Shown here: piece by piece, positions 16,631-25,404 of the stretch
Layout of the letters: the number at the start of each line of letters is the position of its first letter
Position numbering within the stretch: position 1 is the stretch's first letter
NCBI RefSeq assembly: GCF_001485575.1
Contig: NZ_BCNB01000006.1
Location: 2,790,001-2,854,000 of the forward strand
From: Haloarcula sp. CBA1127
GTDB taxonomy: Archaea > Halobacteriota > Halobacteria > Halobacteriales > Haloarculaceae
Length of the DNA stretch: 64,000 nucleotides
Reading direction: 5' to 3'
Notes under the pieces: model-generated
The model's database searches: none
What the model saw: only the letters and a program-made list of their open reading frames with translations
What the model was told of the DNA's origin: nothing
Translations under genes and position numbers: made by a program

Positions 16631-18547
16631 ATGAGCACTGTAGACAAGCAACTCGAAGACGTGAAGGCAACGATCGACGACGAAGTCCCGCGCCGTATCT
16701 CCGTCTCGGATGTCACGTACGAGGGACCGGAACTCGTCATATACACGCGTGACCCGAAGGAGTTCGCCGCGAACAGCGACCTCGTTCGCCGGCTCGCATC
16801 GAAGCTTCGGAAACGCATCACGGTCCGCCCGGACCCGGACGTACTGGCCCCGCCAGCCGAGGCTGAGGAGGCGATTCGGGAGCTCATTCCCGAGGAAGCC
16901 GGCGTCATGGACCTGAACTTCCACACAGACACCGGCGAAGTCGTCATTCAGGCACAGAAGCCCGGCGTCGTCATCGGCCGCCGTGGCGCAACTCTGCGCG
17001 AAATCACGCAGGAAGTCGGGTGGACGCCCGAAGTCGTTCGGACGCCGCCCATCGAGTCCTCGACGGTCGACAACGTCCGGAACTTCCTCAAACAGGAGCG
17101 CGAGGACCGCCGTGACGTCCTCGAACGCGTCGGCCGGCAGATCCACCGCGAGCCGATGTCGGACGACGAGTACGTCCGTATTACGACGCTGGGCTGCTGT
17201 CGTGAGGTCGGTCGCGCCGCGTTCATCCTCTCGACGCCGGACACGCGAATCCTCATCGACTGTGGCAACAAGCCCGGCTCGAACGGTGAAAAGCCGTATC
17301 TGGACATTCCGGAGGCGTTCGGGGCTGGAACCAATGGTATCGACGCTGTCGTTCTGACCCACGCACATCTCGACCACTCAGCGCTGGTCCCGCTGCTGTT
17401 CGAGTACGGCTACGACGGCCCCATCTACTGCACCGAGCCGACGCGAGACCTGATGGGACTGCTGACGCTCGATCACCTCGATACCGTCGCGGACGACGGC
17501 CGGACTCCGCCGTACGACTCCGAGATGGTCCGCGAGGCGATCAAACACACCATCCCGCTGGAGTACGGCGACGTGACCGACATCGCGCCCGATATCAAGC
17601 TGACGCTGCACAACGCCGGCCACATCCTGGGCTCGTCGGTGTGTCACTTCCACGTCGGCGACGGGCTGTACAACGTCGCCTTCTCCGGCGATATCCACTA
17701 CGACGACACGCGCCTGTTCGACGGCGCGGTCAACGACTTCCCGCGGGTGGAGACGCTCGTGCTGGAGTCGACCTACGGCGGCCGCAACGACTACCAGACC
17801 GACCAAGAAGACTCGGAGCGAAAGCTCAAACAGATCATCCAGAACGCCTACGACCGCGACGGAAAGGTCCTCATTCCGACCTTCGCCGTGGGACGGGCCC
17901 AGGAACTCATGCTCGTCCTCGAAGAGGCGATGCGGAACGGCGATATCCCCGAAATGCCGGTCCACCTCGACGGGATGATCTGGGAGGCGACAGCCGTTCA
18001 CACGACCTATCCCGAGTATCTCCGCGACGGCCTACAGGACCGCATCTTCGACGAAGACGAGAACCCCTTCCTGGCCGACCAGTTCAACCCTATCGACGGC
18101 GGCGACGAGGAGCGACAGGAGATCGCCGACGGTGATTCCTCTATCATCCTCTCCACGTCCGGGATGCTCACCGGTGGCCCAGCCATGTCCTGGCTCGAAC
18201 AGCTCGGCCCCGACCCGGACTCAACGCTCACCTTCGTCGGCTATCAGGCGCAGGGCACGCTCGGCAAGCGAATCCAGCGCGGCATCGACGAGGTGCCCGT
18301 CGGCGGCAGCGGACGCAGCGAGACGGTCCCGCTAGAGATGACCGTCGAAACGGTCGACGGCTTCTCCGGGCACGCCGACCGCCAGGGCCTAGAGAACTTC
18401 GTGAAGACGATGAACCCACGGCCCGAGAAAATCCTCTGTGTGCACGGCGACGAGTCCGCGACACAGGACCTCTCCTCGTCGCTGTATCACGACCAGAACA
18501 TCCGGACCTTCGCGCCGGAGAACCTCGAAACGTTCCGCTTCCGCTGA
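16631..18547 (+). CDS. fttA: archaeal CPSF1 ribonuclease, transcription termination factor (KH-MBL-beta-CASP)
   Basis: 638 residues. The N-terminal 150 residues hold two KH-type RNA-binding domains, the second with the GRRG loop in VIGRRGATLREI. A metallo-beta-lactamase domain follows with HAHLDH (His244, His246, Asp248, His249) and SGDIHYDD, then a beta-CASP domain, then GFSGHADRQGL near the C-terminus. The protein cuts RNA 3' ends and triggers transcription termination in archaea (aCPSF1/FttA family, established in methanogens and Thermococcales). Two zinc ions are expected. ATG at 16631. It is followed by two small genes that may be co-transcribed. Confidence 0.93.
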   Translation: MSTVDKQLEDVKATIDDEVPRRISVSDVTYEGPELVIYTRDPKEFAANSDLVRRLASKLRKRITVRPDPDVLAPPAEAEEAIRELIPEEAGVMDLNFHTDTGEVVIQAQKPGVVIGRRGATLREITQEVGWTPEVVRTPPIESSTVDNVRNFLKQEREDRRDVLERVGRQIHREPMSDDEYVRITTLGCCREVGRAAFILSTPDTRILIDCGNKPGSNGEKPYLDIPEAFGAGTNGIDAVVLTHAHLDHSALVPLLFEYGYDGPIYCTEPTRDLMGLLTLDHLDTVADDGRTPPYDSEMVREAIKHTIPLEYGDVTDIAPDIKLTLHNAGHILGSSVCHFHVGDGLYNVAFSGDIHYDDTRLFDGAVNDFPRVETLVLESTYGGRNDYQTDQEDSERKLKQIIQNAYDRDGKVLIPTFAVGRAQELMLVLEEAMRNGDIPEMPVHLDGMIWEATAVHTTYPEYLRDGLQDRIFDEDENPFLADQFNPIDGGDEERQEIADGDSSIILSTSGMLTGGPAMSWLEQLGPDPDSTLTFVGYQAQGTLGKRIQRGIDEVPVGGSGRSETVPLEMTVETVDGFSGHADRQGLENFVKTMNPRPEKILCVHGDESATQDLSSSLYHDQNIRTFAPENLETFRFR

Positions 18548-18620
18548 TCCGGTCGCTGTTCTCGGTTCGCTGTCAGTAATCAAACAAACCTCTATACCGC
18601 AAGCGGGTGAAGCATCACGT

Positions 18621-18776
18621 ATGGACATCACCCAGTATCTCGACGAACTCGAACCGGTCGGGATGGTACTCATCGGCCTCGTACTGTTCATCATCCCGGA
18701 ACCTGCGACATCGACACTCGGGATCGGCCTGATGGTGCTCGGCGGCGCATGGTGGTTCTACGAGTGGAACCGCTGA
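18621..18776 (+). CDS. small two-segment membrane protein
   Basis: 51 residues: a short amphipathic start, then two hydrophobic stretches (about 14-25 and 31-45) broken by IPEPATSTLG, ending in WWFYEWNR. It is only partly covered by longer spurious frames, but the ATG at 18621 gives a compact, typically haloarchaeal mini-membrane protein. It lies 73 bp after fttA and 20 bp before the next gene on the same strand. Function unknown. Confidence 0.65.
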   Translation: MDITQYLDELEPVGMVLIGLVLFIIPEPATSTLGIGLMVLGGAWWFYEWNR

Positions 18777-18796
18777 GATAACTCGGGGTAGTCGTC

Positions 18797-19045
18797 ATGA
18801 ATCACGACCGCATTCACGCACAGGAGCCGTCACACCACCGCGACCGCTGGACAGTCGGCACAATCACCGAGCTAGCGGAACAAGACGGCCACTGTGTCGT
18901 CACTGTCGAGGACGAGTCCAGTGAGCCAGCTGAGCTCGTCGTCACCATGGCCATTCGGGACCTGTTCGTCAGTCGGCTAGACATCGGCGACGACGAAAGT
19001 CCGGTCGGCGAGCGCGTCTGGTTCCGGAAACGCGGCGGGCAGTAG
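18797..19045 (+). CDS. small acidic hypothetical protein
   Basis: 82 residues, no Cys, predicted beta-rich (WTVGTITELAEQDGHCVV has the look of a small SH3/OB-like barrel strand pair). No family recognised. It starts at the ATG at 18797, 20 bp after the small membrane protein, and may form a unit with it. It converges with the P-loop gene. Confidence 0.6.
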   Translation: MNHDRIHAQEPSHHRDRWTVGTITELAEQDGHCVVTVEDESSEPAELVVTMAIRDLFVSRLDIGDDESPVGERVWFRKRGGQ

Positions 19046-19082
19046 CGAGCCGCTGGCGCGTCCGGGATGCGACCGACGGTGA

Positions 19083-19637
19083 CTACGACAGGTCGACGGT
19101 CCGGTCGGCCCAGTGCCGGAGTCGGTCGAGCGCGTCCCGCTCGGCCCGAGACACCGAGTCATCGACGCCCAGCTCGTCGCTGTCGAAGGCGTTGAGGACG
19201 GCTACGTCCGCCTTCTCACAGTATTCGGTGAGCCGGCTGACTGCAACAGAATCGTGCTGGAACGGAATCGTCGCGTCGTTGACGAACACCGCCCGAGGAG
19301 TCTCCGGAAGCGCGTCCAGCTGTTGCTCGGCACGGCGCGCGTTTTCCCGGGCGAGCGCGACCGCCTGATCGTCTGTCTGGCTTTCAGCGCGTGGCGCACT
19401 GGCATCGATCCGGCCGACCCAGACCGGCTCTGGGATGGTGATGAATTGGTCGATTCGACCCCCCAGAATGGTCCCGTCGCGTTCGAGTTCAGGCGCGAAA
19501 TCGAGGACCACAACGTCCTCGGTGCCCTCGCTGTCGAGCCAGGCGTCGAGGGCGGCAGCGGTCGTCCGCGTCTTGCCGACGTTGGAGGGACCGGTAACGA
19601 GCGTCGACCCCGAGAGCGGGAACTGGAGGCCGGTCAC
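19083..19637 (-). CDS. small P-loop NTPase
   Basis: 184 residues. Walker A is GPSNVGKT (16-23), preceded by a strand-forming start. VVVLDFAPE near residue 45 is a possible Walker B or switch region, and RAVFVNDATI (about 115-124) is a second candidate for the hydrophobic strand with an acidic end. The overall pattern is RecA/THEP1-like rather than a classical GTPase, because the NKxD motif is not visible. Its start overlaps the end of the NRAMP-like transporter by four bases (19634-19637), so the two are co-translated. It may energise or regulate that transporter. The biochemical function is unknown. Confidence 0.7.
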   Translation of the reverse strand: MTGLQFPLSGSTLVTGPSNVGKTRTTAAALDAWLDSEGTEDVVVLDFAPELERDGTILGGRIDQFITIPEPVWVGRIDASAPRAESQTDDQAVALARENARRAEQQLDALPETPRAVFVNDATIPFQHDSVAVSRLTEYCEKADVAVLNAFDSDELGVDDSVSRAERDALDRLRHWADRTVDLS

Positions 19638-21001
19638 GCGAGGAGTTCCTCCCGGAGGAACTTCCCACCGAGGCCAGCCATAGCGAGACCGAGCGCGACA
19701 GCGAACGCCAGCACGAACCCGGAGAGCGGGCCGACACCGCCGCCGAGCTGTTCGACAACGAAGTTCGCGGCCAACCCGCCCGACACAGCGATGAGGGCCA
19801 GCCCACCGACGTTGGCGAGCAACGAGTTCGACTCCGGAACCGCGTCGGAGTTCAGGAGATAGAGGACGAGGGCGATGACGAACGGCGTGCCGACCGTGCC
19901 AAGCGCGAGCACGAGGACGAGCTGGCCGAGGACGTTCCCGCCGATGAACGCGCCCGGTGCAGACAGCAGCGCAACGGCGGCGAGCAGGCCGCGGTAACGG
20001 TTGTCCTCAATAGTGGTGCCCCAGCCGAGTTTGTCGGCGAGCAGGAACGGCGGAACGATGGTGTTACCGCCAAGCGTGGACACAGCAGCACCCCAGAGGC
20101 CGAGCAGGAACAGCCAGCGGGCGCTGTCGCCGACCAGCGGTCCGAGGGCCTCCGCAGCGCCGACCGTCGTGAGGTCGCCGGAGGTGAGCACGCTCGCCGT
20201 AACGAGGAAGATGGCGAGGCTGTAGATGCCGAAAGCCACCAGCATCGATGCCCCAACGTCGACTGTCGCGAGGTCGTAGTCTTCGCGGGTCCAGCCCCGT
20301 GCCCGCATCGTGTAGGAGTGCATCGTAATGAGCGTGATGTGAACCGCGCCGCCGAGGATGCCGGCCGCGACCAGCGCGCTCCCGGACGGGACCGAGGGGA
20401 CCAGTCCAGCCACCGCCGCACCGGCGTCGATGGGCACGACGAATAGACTGGCGACGAACGCGACGACGACCAGCAGGACGAGCACTTTCGCGGCCAGTTC
20501 AAGGAACCGGTAGCCGCCACCGGCCAGCCCCGCTGCGAGGATGAGCGCCCAGACGACGCCCCAGATGCGTGCATCAATACCGGTTACTGTCGCCGAAACC
20601 GTAGCGACGGTCTTCATAATGACGAGTTGTGCCACGCCGGCGGCGAGTACTGCGTCCCCGACCAGCAGCCACGCCCACGTTTCGCCGAGGTGGTCCTCGA
20701 CGACGGCGACAATGCCACGCTCGGTCAGCAGTCCCAACCGCATCGCGAGATACTGCGCCAGCGCTCCCGCTCCTGCAGAGAGGACGACGACCCACAGGAG
20801 ACTGTAGCCGAACGCACCCCCGGCAGTGACGAGGCTGGCTATCGTCGCCGGGCCGGCGGCGATTGCGCCCGCAATCCAGGACGGTCCCATCGCTTCGACG
20901 TAATCACTGATTGTTCCGCTGCTCACAGCCGAACTATCGACGGTTTCGGTCGAACTCATACCTCCGGCTTGGGTGAGGCCCCCTGAAAACACTGCCGACA
21001 T
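19634..21001 (-). CDS. NRAMP-superfamily transporter lacking the canonical metal-site motifs
   Basis: 455 residues, about eleven transmembrane helices. MGPSWIAGAI...FGYSLLWVVVLS aligns closely with helix 1 of NRAMP metal transporters, but the metal-binding DPGN is GPAT (50-53). In helix 6 the MPH metal site is also absent (GGAVHITLITMHS). It therefore belongs to the superfamily but probably does not carry Mn(II) or Fe(II) in the canonical way. Magnesium or an organic substrate is possible. An alternative start at 20959 (MSSTETV) directly follows GGAGGT and gives a more typical haloarchaeal N-terminus. Its stop overlaps the start of the P-loop gene. Confidence 0.8.
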   Translation of the reverse strand: MSAVFSGGLTQAGGMSSTETVDSSAVSSGTISDYVEAMGPSWIAGAIAAGPATIASLVTAGGAFGYSLLWVVVLSAGAGALAQYLAMRLGLLTERGIVAVVEDHLGETWAWLLVGDAVLAAGVAQLVIMKTVATVSATVTGIDARIWGVVWALILAAGLAGGGYRFLELAAKVLVLLVVVAFVASLFVVPIDAGAAVAGLVPSVPSGSALVAAGILGGAVHITLITMHSYTMRARGWTREDYDLATVDVGASMLVAFGIYSLAIFLVTASVLTSGDLTTVGAAEALGPLVGDSARWLFLLGLWGAAVSTLGGNTIVPPFLLADKLGWGTTIEDNRYRGLLAAVALLSAPGAFIGGNVLGQLVLVLALGTVGTPFVIALVLYLLNSDAVPESNSLLANVGGLALIAVSGGLAANFVVEQLGGGVGPLSGFVLAFAVALGLAMAGLGGKFLREELLA

Positions 21002-21133
21002 ATTGTTCGGTGGTATTCTACGGTAATTCGACTGCTGTACTGCGATTATGCGAAAATGGCAACGCTGGCCGAATTAGTATATCACGCGCTCACCGGGCGG
21101 AACGCTACCAGAAGGAGTTCAGACTGCGCCAAC

Positions 21134-21856
21134 TCAGAGTTCGACGGTCCCGAGGTCCGATTCCAGTTCGTCGACGTGGTCGTTGTACGCGTCGACGAAA
21201 TCCGCGAACTGCGGGGCGTACTCACGGATGTCGGCTGCCGAAGGGGGTTCGTACTGCGAGAGGAGATAGAGTCCGTTGCTCCCGCCGACCCGGAGGTACG
21301 ACGCACCGTCGGTGTCCCATTTGAGTTCCCAGCGCGTGCCGCCGATTCGGTCGGTGAAGGTCCCGTAGTCGCCGCCCTCGTAGCGCTGGAGTTCCCGCGC
21401 GATCTGGTCGCAGATCTCGCGGATACGGCCGAGGACGCGGTCGCGTTCGGCCACCACACCGTCGGTCGTCGCGATTTCCGGGAACTCTGTCGACACGTCG
21501 TCGAGCACGCCGTCGAGCGATGCGACGTAATCGTTGAACCCCTCGACAAAGGCGTCGTAGTCGGCGAGCGCGGCCGCAAGCGGCTCCGGCTCTGGCGGCT
21601 GCTTGGTCGAGATGACGTACGTATCCGAGCCCCGGGACGGCGAGAACCGCAGGTACTCCAGGTCGCCGCCCTCGTACTTGACGGTCCACTCGCCGCGGTC
21701 GGTCTCGATGTCCGCCTGTCCGTAGTCGCCGCCCTCCAGTCGGGCAAGCTGGTAGGCGACCTGTCCGGCGTGGTCCCGGACCGCCGCGACCAGTTCGTCA
21801 CGCTGCTGTGCAACGGCCGTTGCGTCGGCGGGGTCCACCGGTGGCCACTCTGTCAC
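21134..21856 (-). CDS. haloarchaeal hypothetical protein with an internal duplication
   Basis: 240 residues in two homologous halves. Each has EGGDYG followed by a basic/aromatic strand, then a short beta hairpin, a PPE/EPP turn, and a helix ending in F..F.DAYNDHV or F..GFNDYV. The halves start near residues 42 and 160. No Cys, signal peptide or membrane segment is present. I do not recognise a named family. The duplication suggests a pseudo-dimeric fold. It lies 42 bp after the E1-alpha gene on the same strand and might share its transcript. Confidence 0.7.
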   Translation of the reverse strand: MTEWPPVDPADATAVAQQRDELVAAVRDHAGQVAYQLARLEGGDYGQADIETDRGEWTVKYEGGDLEYLRFSPSRGSDTYVISTKQPPEPEPLAAALADYDAFVEGFNDYVASLDGVLDDVSTEFPEIATTDGVVAERDRVLGRIREICDQIARELQRYEGGDYGTFTDRIGGTRWELKWDTDGASYLRVGGSNGLYLLSQYEPPSAADIREYAPQFADFVDAYNDHVDELESDLGTVEL

Positions 21857-21898
21857 AGTAGACGGAAGCGACGGGACGGCAATAACAGGCTCGGTCGG

Positions 21899-23011
21899 CT
21901 ACTCGGACTCTAGGAGCGCGTCGTCACCGTGGCGCTCGCGGAGTCCCTCGAAGTACTCGCGCTGCTCGTCAATGTTCGATGTCGATTCGTCGTACACGTC
22001 GGTAAAGAGGTCCGTCGGGTCCGGTGCGTGGGCCTCAGCGTTGTCGATGATTTCGCCGAGTCGCTCGTCGATGGTGTCGTCCATCACATCGATTTTCTCG
22101 TCGTCCAGCAGATTGCAGTTTCTGAGGAACGCCTCCATGCGGTCCAGCGAGTCGCGTTCGCGCCACTCTTCGACCTCCGCGTCGTCCCGGTACACGTCCG
22201 GGTCGTCGGCGGTCGTGTGCGCGCCGAAGCGGTACTGGACAGCCTCGATGAAAATTGGTTCCTGCTCGCCGCCGTTTGCTCCCACAGCCCGCTCTCTGGC
22301 GGCCTCGGTGACGGAGTAGGTCGCCAGGGGGTCCATCCCATCGACCTGTACGCCGTCGAAGCCGTATGCGTCGGCTTTCTGCGCCAGCGTCCGGCTGGCA
22401 GTCTGGCGCTCCCGCGGGACCGAGATAGCCCACTGGTTGTTGTTGCAGAAGAACACCGTCGGTGTCTCGAACACGCCGGCGAAGTTCATCGCCTCGTGGA
22501 AATCCCCCTCGCTGGTGGCCCCGTCGCCGAAGTGGACGACGCCCGCCCGCTCGTCGCCCTTCTTTTTTGCCGCCCACGACCAGCCGACGGCGTGGGGCAG
22601 ATGTGCGCCGATGGAGATGTTCAGCGGGAACACGTTCACGTCGCCGAGAGCGGCGTTGCCTGCTTCATGGCCCATCCAGTAGAGGACGTACTCCCAGGGG
22701 AGCCCGCGGGCGACGAGCGCGCCGTGTTCCCGGTACTGATAGAAGATAGTGTCTTCATCGGCCAGCGCGTACGTCGACCCGATCTGTGACCCCTCTTGGC
22801 CCGCCAGTGAAGAATAGGTGCCGAGTCGGCCCTGTCGCTGGAGGCTTATCATCCGCTCGTCAAACCGGCGGGCAAAGCGCATATCGCGGTACATCGACAC
22901 CAGTGACTCATCGGACAGGTCCGGAATGAGGTCTGGGTCGACGATCTCGCCGTCTGAATCGAGCGCCTGTACCCGGTCGTCGGGCGCCCGATTGAGAACG
23001 TCCTGTGTCAT
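21899..23011 (-). CDS. pdhA: ThDP-dependent 2-oxoacid dehydrogenase E1 alpha subunit
   Basis: 370 residues. The ThDP signature begins GDGATSEGDFHEAMNFAG and ends with CNNNQWAIS. The region YREHGALVARGLPWEYVLYW and the phosphorylation-loop-like TTADDPDVYR are typical of pyruvate or branched-chain E1 alpha. It would decarboxylate a 2-oxoacid together with an E1 beta subunit and pass the acyl group to E2. No E1 beta, E2 or E3 gene is within reach, which is unusual because these are normally an operon. Haloarchaea use ferredoxin oxidoreductases for pyruvate, so a branched-chain or other substrate is likely. Confidence 0.88.
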   Translation of the reverse strand: MTQDVLNRAPDDRVQALDSDGEIVDPDLIPDLSDESLVSMYRDMRFARRFDERMISLQRQGRLGTYSSLAGQEGSQIGSTYALADEDTIFYQYREHGALVARGLPWEYVLYWMGHEAGNAALGDVNVFPLNISIGAHLPHAVGWSWAAKKKGDERAGVVHFGDGATSEGDFHEAMNFAGVFETPTVFFCNNNQWAISVPRERQTASRTLAQKADAYGFDGVQVDGMDPLATYSVTEAARERAVGANGGEQEPIFIEAVQYRFGAHTTADDPDVYRDDAEVEEWRERDSLDRMEAFLRNCNLLDDEKIDVMDDTIDERLGEIIDNAEAHAPDPTDLFTDVYDESTSNIDEQREYFEGLRERHGDDALLESE

Positions 23012-23062
23012 TTCGTACCCTACACTCGGAGACGACCGTCAAAAAGCTGTGTTCGGCTCCGG

Positions 23063-23734
23063 TCAGCCAAGCCACTCCAATACGCGCCGACGGGCGTCAG
23101 CCTGATCGTCGGGCATCACTTCAAGGACGACGGCGCCGTCGAAGTGGGTATCGAGAACACCGGCAGTCCGTTCGAGCGGAATGTCACCATCGCCGAATGC
23201 CAGCCCGTCCGTCAGTACTGTGCTGTCGGTGAAGTGAACGACTTGAATCTGGTCGCCGTAGTCTCTCAGGAGGGTTGTCAGCGACTCCAGATAGGCTGGC
23301 TCGGACATGAACAGGTGTGCTGTATCGAGCACCAGGTCGTGGCCACGGTCGAGCAGGAGGTTTGCCAGCGAGAACTGACTCGCACCGGGATTGTTCTCGT
23401 AGCCGCAGGGAGCGGTGAAGTCGTAGCTGTCCAGCTGGGTAGTATGCGTGTGCTGTGCGTACTGGCTGTGGACCACGAGATAGGCGTCGAGTCGCTGGGC
23501 CAGCGCATCGCTCTGGCGGAACGGGTCCGGGTCATCCGGGCGGGCATGAAGCGTGTGGACCGACGTCGCGGAGACGGGTGACGCTTCGACCGTTGCCGCT
23601 GTAGCCGGTACGTCACCGAGGTCTGACGGCCGCAAGTGAAGTTCTACGCTATCAAAGCCCCGATCGGCCGCGGCGTCTAGCTTGGCCGGGGTCGGCGGGC
23701 ACTTGCCGACAAGATTCATTATCGTGATTTTCAC
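23063..23734 (-). CDS. sugar-phosphate isomerase/epimerase-like TIM-barrel protein
   Basis: 223 residues of the xylose-isomerase-like (AP endonuclease 2) TIM barrel. GFDSVELHLRP ends the second strand with a Glu ligand, LVLDTAHLFMS carries Asp and His, and IQVVHFTDST carries His and Asp, the usual metal ligands. The last strand VVLEVMP supplies a Glu. The substrate cannot be predicted. The frame opens with GTG at 23734. A TATA box (about 23741-23749) is only 12 bases upstream of it and 26 bases from the ATG at 23719, so the shorter start may be the real one, although it would trim the first strand. Confidence 0.75.
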   Translation of the reverse strand: MKITIMNLVGKCPPTPAKLDAAADRGFDSVELHLRPSDLGDVPATAATVEASPVSATSVHTLHARPDDPDPFRQSDALAQRLDAYLVVHSQYAQHTHTTQLDSYDFTAPCGYENNPGASQFSLANLLLDRGHDLVLDTAHLFMSEPAYLESLTTLLRDYGDQIQVVHFTDSTVLTDGLAFGDGDIPLERTAGVLDTHFDGAVVLEVMPDDQADARRRVLEWLG

Positions 23735-23810
23735 GACGGCGAAAATAAAACAGTCCCTTCATTATCATAACTGAGCCGTATAATTCATGGCGTGTCCGCC
23801 CAACGTATTC

Positions 23811-24203
23811 ATGATGCTCGGCAAAGAGGGGCCAGCGGCAGACAGTGAGCGGGTGACGCTCTGGCCGGATCACCACCTATCGCACACTCATGCGGTGCTC
23901 TGGACCGTCATCCTCGTCGCAACAGTCGGAGATATCCTCCTGACAATGACTGGGCTCACGGTCGGCCTACAGGAGGGGAACGCCGTCGTCAGCACGATGC
24001 TTGCGGAGTTCGGGCTGGCTGGCCTCTGGCTGGTGAAGTTCGGGGCGATGCTGTGGCTGGTCGTCGGGTGGCGACTGCTCTCCGAGCGCAACGCGACGAT
24101 CTTTCTTGCCCTGTTTGCCGTGGTGACACTCGTGGTCGTCGCCTACAACTCAGTCACCATCCTGCAGTACCGCGGGGTAATAACGGCTGCTGCGGGTATT
24201 TGA
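23811..24203 (+). CDS. DUF5658-type small membrane protein
   Basis: 130 residues with three to four transmembrane helices after a 25-residue cytosolic start. GDILLTMTGLTVGLQEGNAV, with Asp and Glu-Gly-Asn in and after the first helix, matches the DUF5658 pattern as I remember it. No function is known. The ATG at 23811 is chosen because the only TATA-like element (23778-23784) lies 30 bases before it; the ATG at 23787 would be too close. Divergent from the TIM-barrel gene. Confidence 0.7.
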   Translation: MMLGKEGPAADSERVTLWPDHHLSHTHAVLWTVILVATVGDILLTMTGLTVGLQEGNAVVSTMLAEFGLAGLWLVKFGAMLWLVVGWRLLSERNATIFLALFAVVTLVVVAYNSVTILQYRGVITAAAGI

Positions 24204-24267
24204 AGGGGTGAAACCTTAGAATTCAGGAACAGCGGGATTAAGTACCACTGGGTGTGACCACGGGGTA

Positions 24268-25392
24268 ATGGATAGACGTTCCTTCCTGACAGCGGCCGGC
24301 GCGACGGTGTCCGTCTCGTTTGCCGGCTGTGCCGGGCTGGGCGGCAGCGACGAAGCGAGCACTGAGGCGTCGAACACGGACGAGTCAACCGCATCCGGGA
24401 CGAGTACCGGCGACACCGGGGGTCCCGACGAGACGCTGGTCGTCGGGACCTACAGCGCGTTCGTCGATTCGCCGTCGACGAGTCCGGGCGCGTGGGTGAA
24501 ACAGCGCTTCGAGGAGGAGTTCGACGCCCGCCTGATCTGGCAGACACCAAGCAACGAGGTCAACCATTACATCGAGCGCCGGAACGCCGGCGTCGACATT
24601 GAGGCCGATATGTACCTTGGACTGAACACGGACCACCTCGTCCGAGTCGACGAGAACCTCGACGACGGGCTGTTCGCCGATGTCGGCGACGTGGCGGGGC
24701 AAGACGACATCAAACCGGGGCTGCAGTTCGACCCCGACGGGCGGGCGATTCCCTACGACACTGGCTACATCAGCCTGGTGTTCGACGGCACAGCGACCAC
24801 AGCGCCGGATACCTTCGACAGCCTCCTTGCCGAGGAACACGCTGGCGACCTCATCACACAGAACCCTGCCAGTTCAGCGACCGGGCGAGCGTTCCTGCTG
24901 CACACGGTCAAGCAGTTCGGCCCGGACGGCTATCTGGACTACTGGAGCGACCTGCAGGACAACGACGTTCGAGTGCTTGGCTCCTGGAGCGATGCCTACA
25001 GCGCGTGGTCGGGCGACGAAGCGCCGATGGTCGTCTCCTACTCCACCGACCAGGTGTTCGCAGACCAGAACGACGCCAATCTGGAAGAACACCAGATCCG
25101 CTTCCTGAACGACCAGGGCTACGCTAACCCGGAAGGGATGGCAGTCTTCGACGGGGCTGACACGCCCGACCTCGCCCGGGAGTTCATGGGCTTCCTGCTG
25201 CGCCCGGAGATTCAGGGCGAAATCGCCGTCCGAAACGTCCAGTTCCCGGCGACCGAATCAGCCGACCTCCCTGAAGACTACGCCGAACTGGCTCAGGAGC
25301 CGCCAGAACCGGTCACGTTCGGCTACAACGAACTCAAGGGCTCCGTCTCGGGCTGGATTTCCGACTGGGAACGGCAGTTCGCCTCGAACTAA
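24268..25392 (+). CDS. thiB: thiamine ABC transporter, substrate-binding lipoprotein
   Basis: 374 residues. RRSFLTAAGATVSVS with the lipobox FAGC gives a Tat-exported lipoprotein, followed by a Ser/Thr/Asp-rich linker (about 23-55). The rest is a ThiB-type binding protein: LVVGTYSAFVDSPS, then IPYDTGYISLVFD, GSWSDAYSAW and PMVVSYSTD, which are regions that hold thiamine in the family. It captures thiamine at the cell surface and delivers it to ThiP. A TATA-like element near 24240 gives a leaderless ATG at 24268. First gene of thiBPQ; the next starts 12 bp after it. No THI-box riboswitch was seen. Confidence 0.88.
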   Translation: MDRRSFLTAAGATVSVSFAGCAGLGGSDEASTEASNTDESTASGTSTGDTGGPDETLVVGTYSAFVDSPSTSPGAWVKQRFEEEFDARLIWQTPSNEVNHYIERRNAGVDIEADMYLGLNTDHLVRVDENLDDGLFADVGDVAGQDDIKPGLQFDPDGRAIPYDTGYISLVFDGTATTAPDTFDSLLAEEHAGDLITQNPASSATGRAFLLHTVKQFGPDGYLDYWSDLQDNDVRVLGSWSDAYSAWSGDEAPMVVSYSTDQVFADQNDANLEEHQIRFLNDQGYANPEGMAVFDGADTPDLAREFMGFLLRPEIQGEIAVRNVQFPATESADLPEDYAELAQEPPEPVTFGYNELKGSVSGWISDWERQFASN

Positions 25393-25404
25393 CGACGACG
25401 GACT

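Noticed and set aside
24204..24267. THI-box (TPP) riboswitch upstream of thiB
   Set aside because: Only 64 bases are available, there is a leaderless-type promoter, and no conserved CUGAGA-type core is present.
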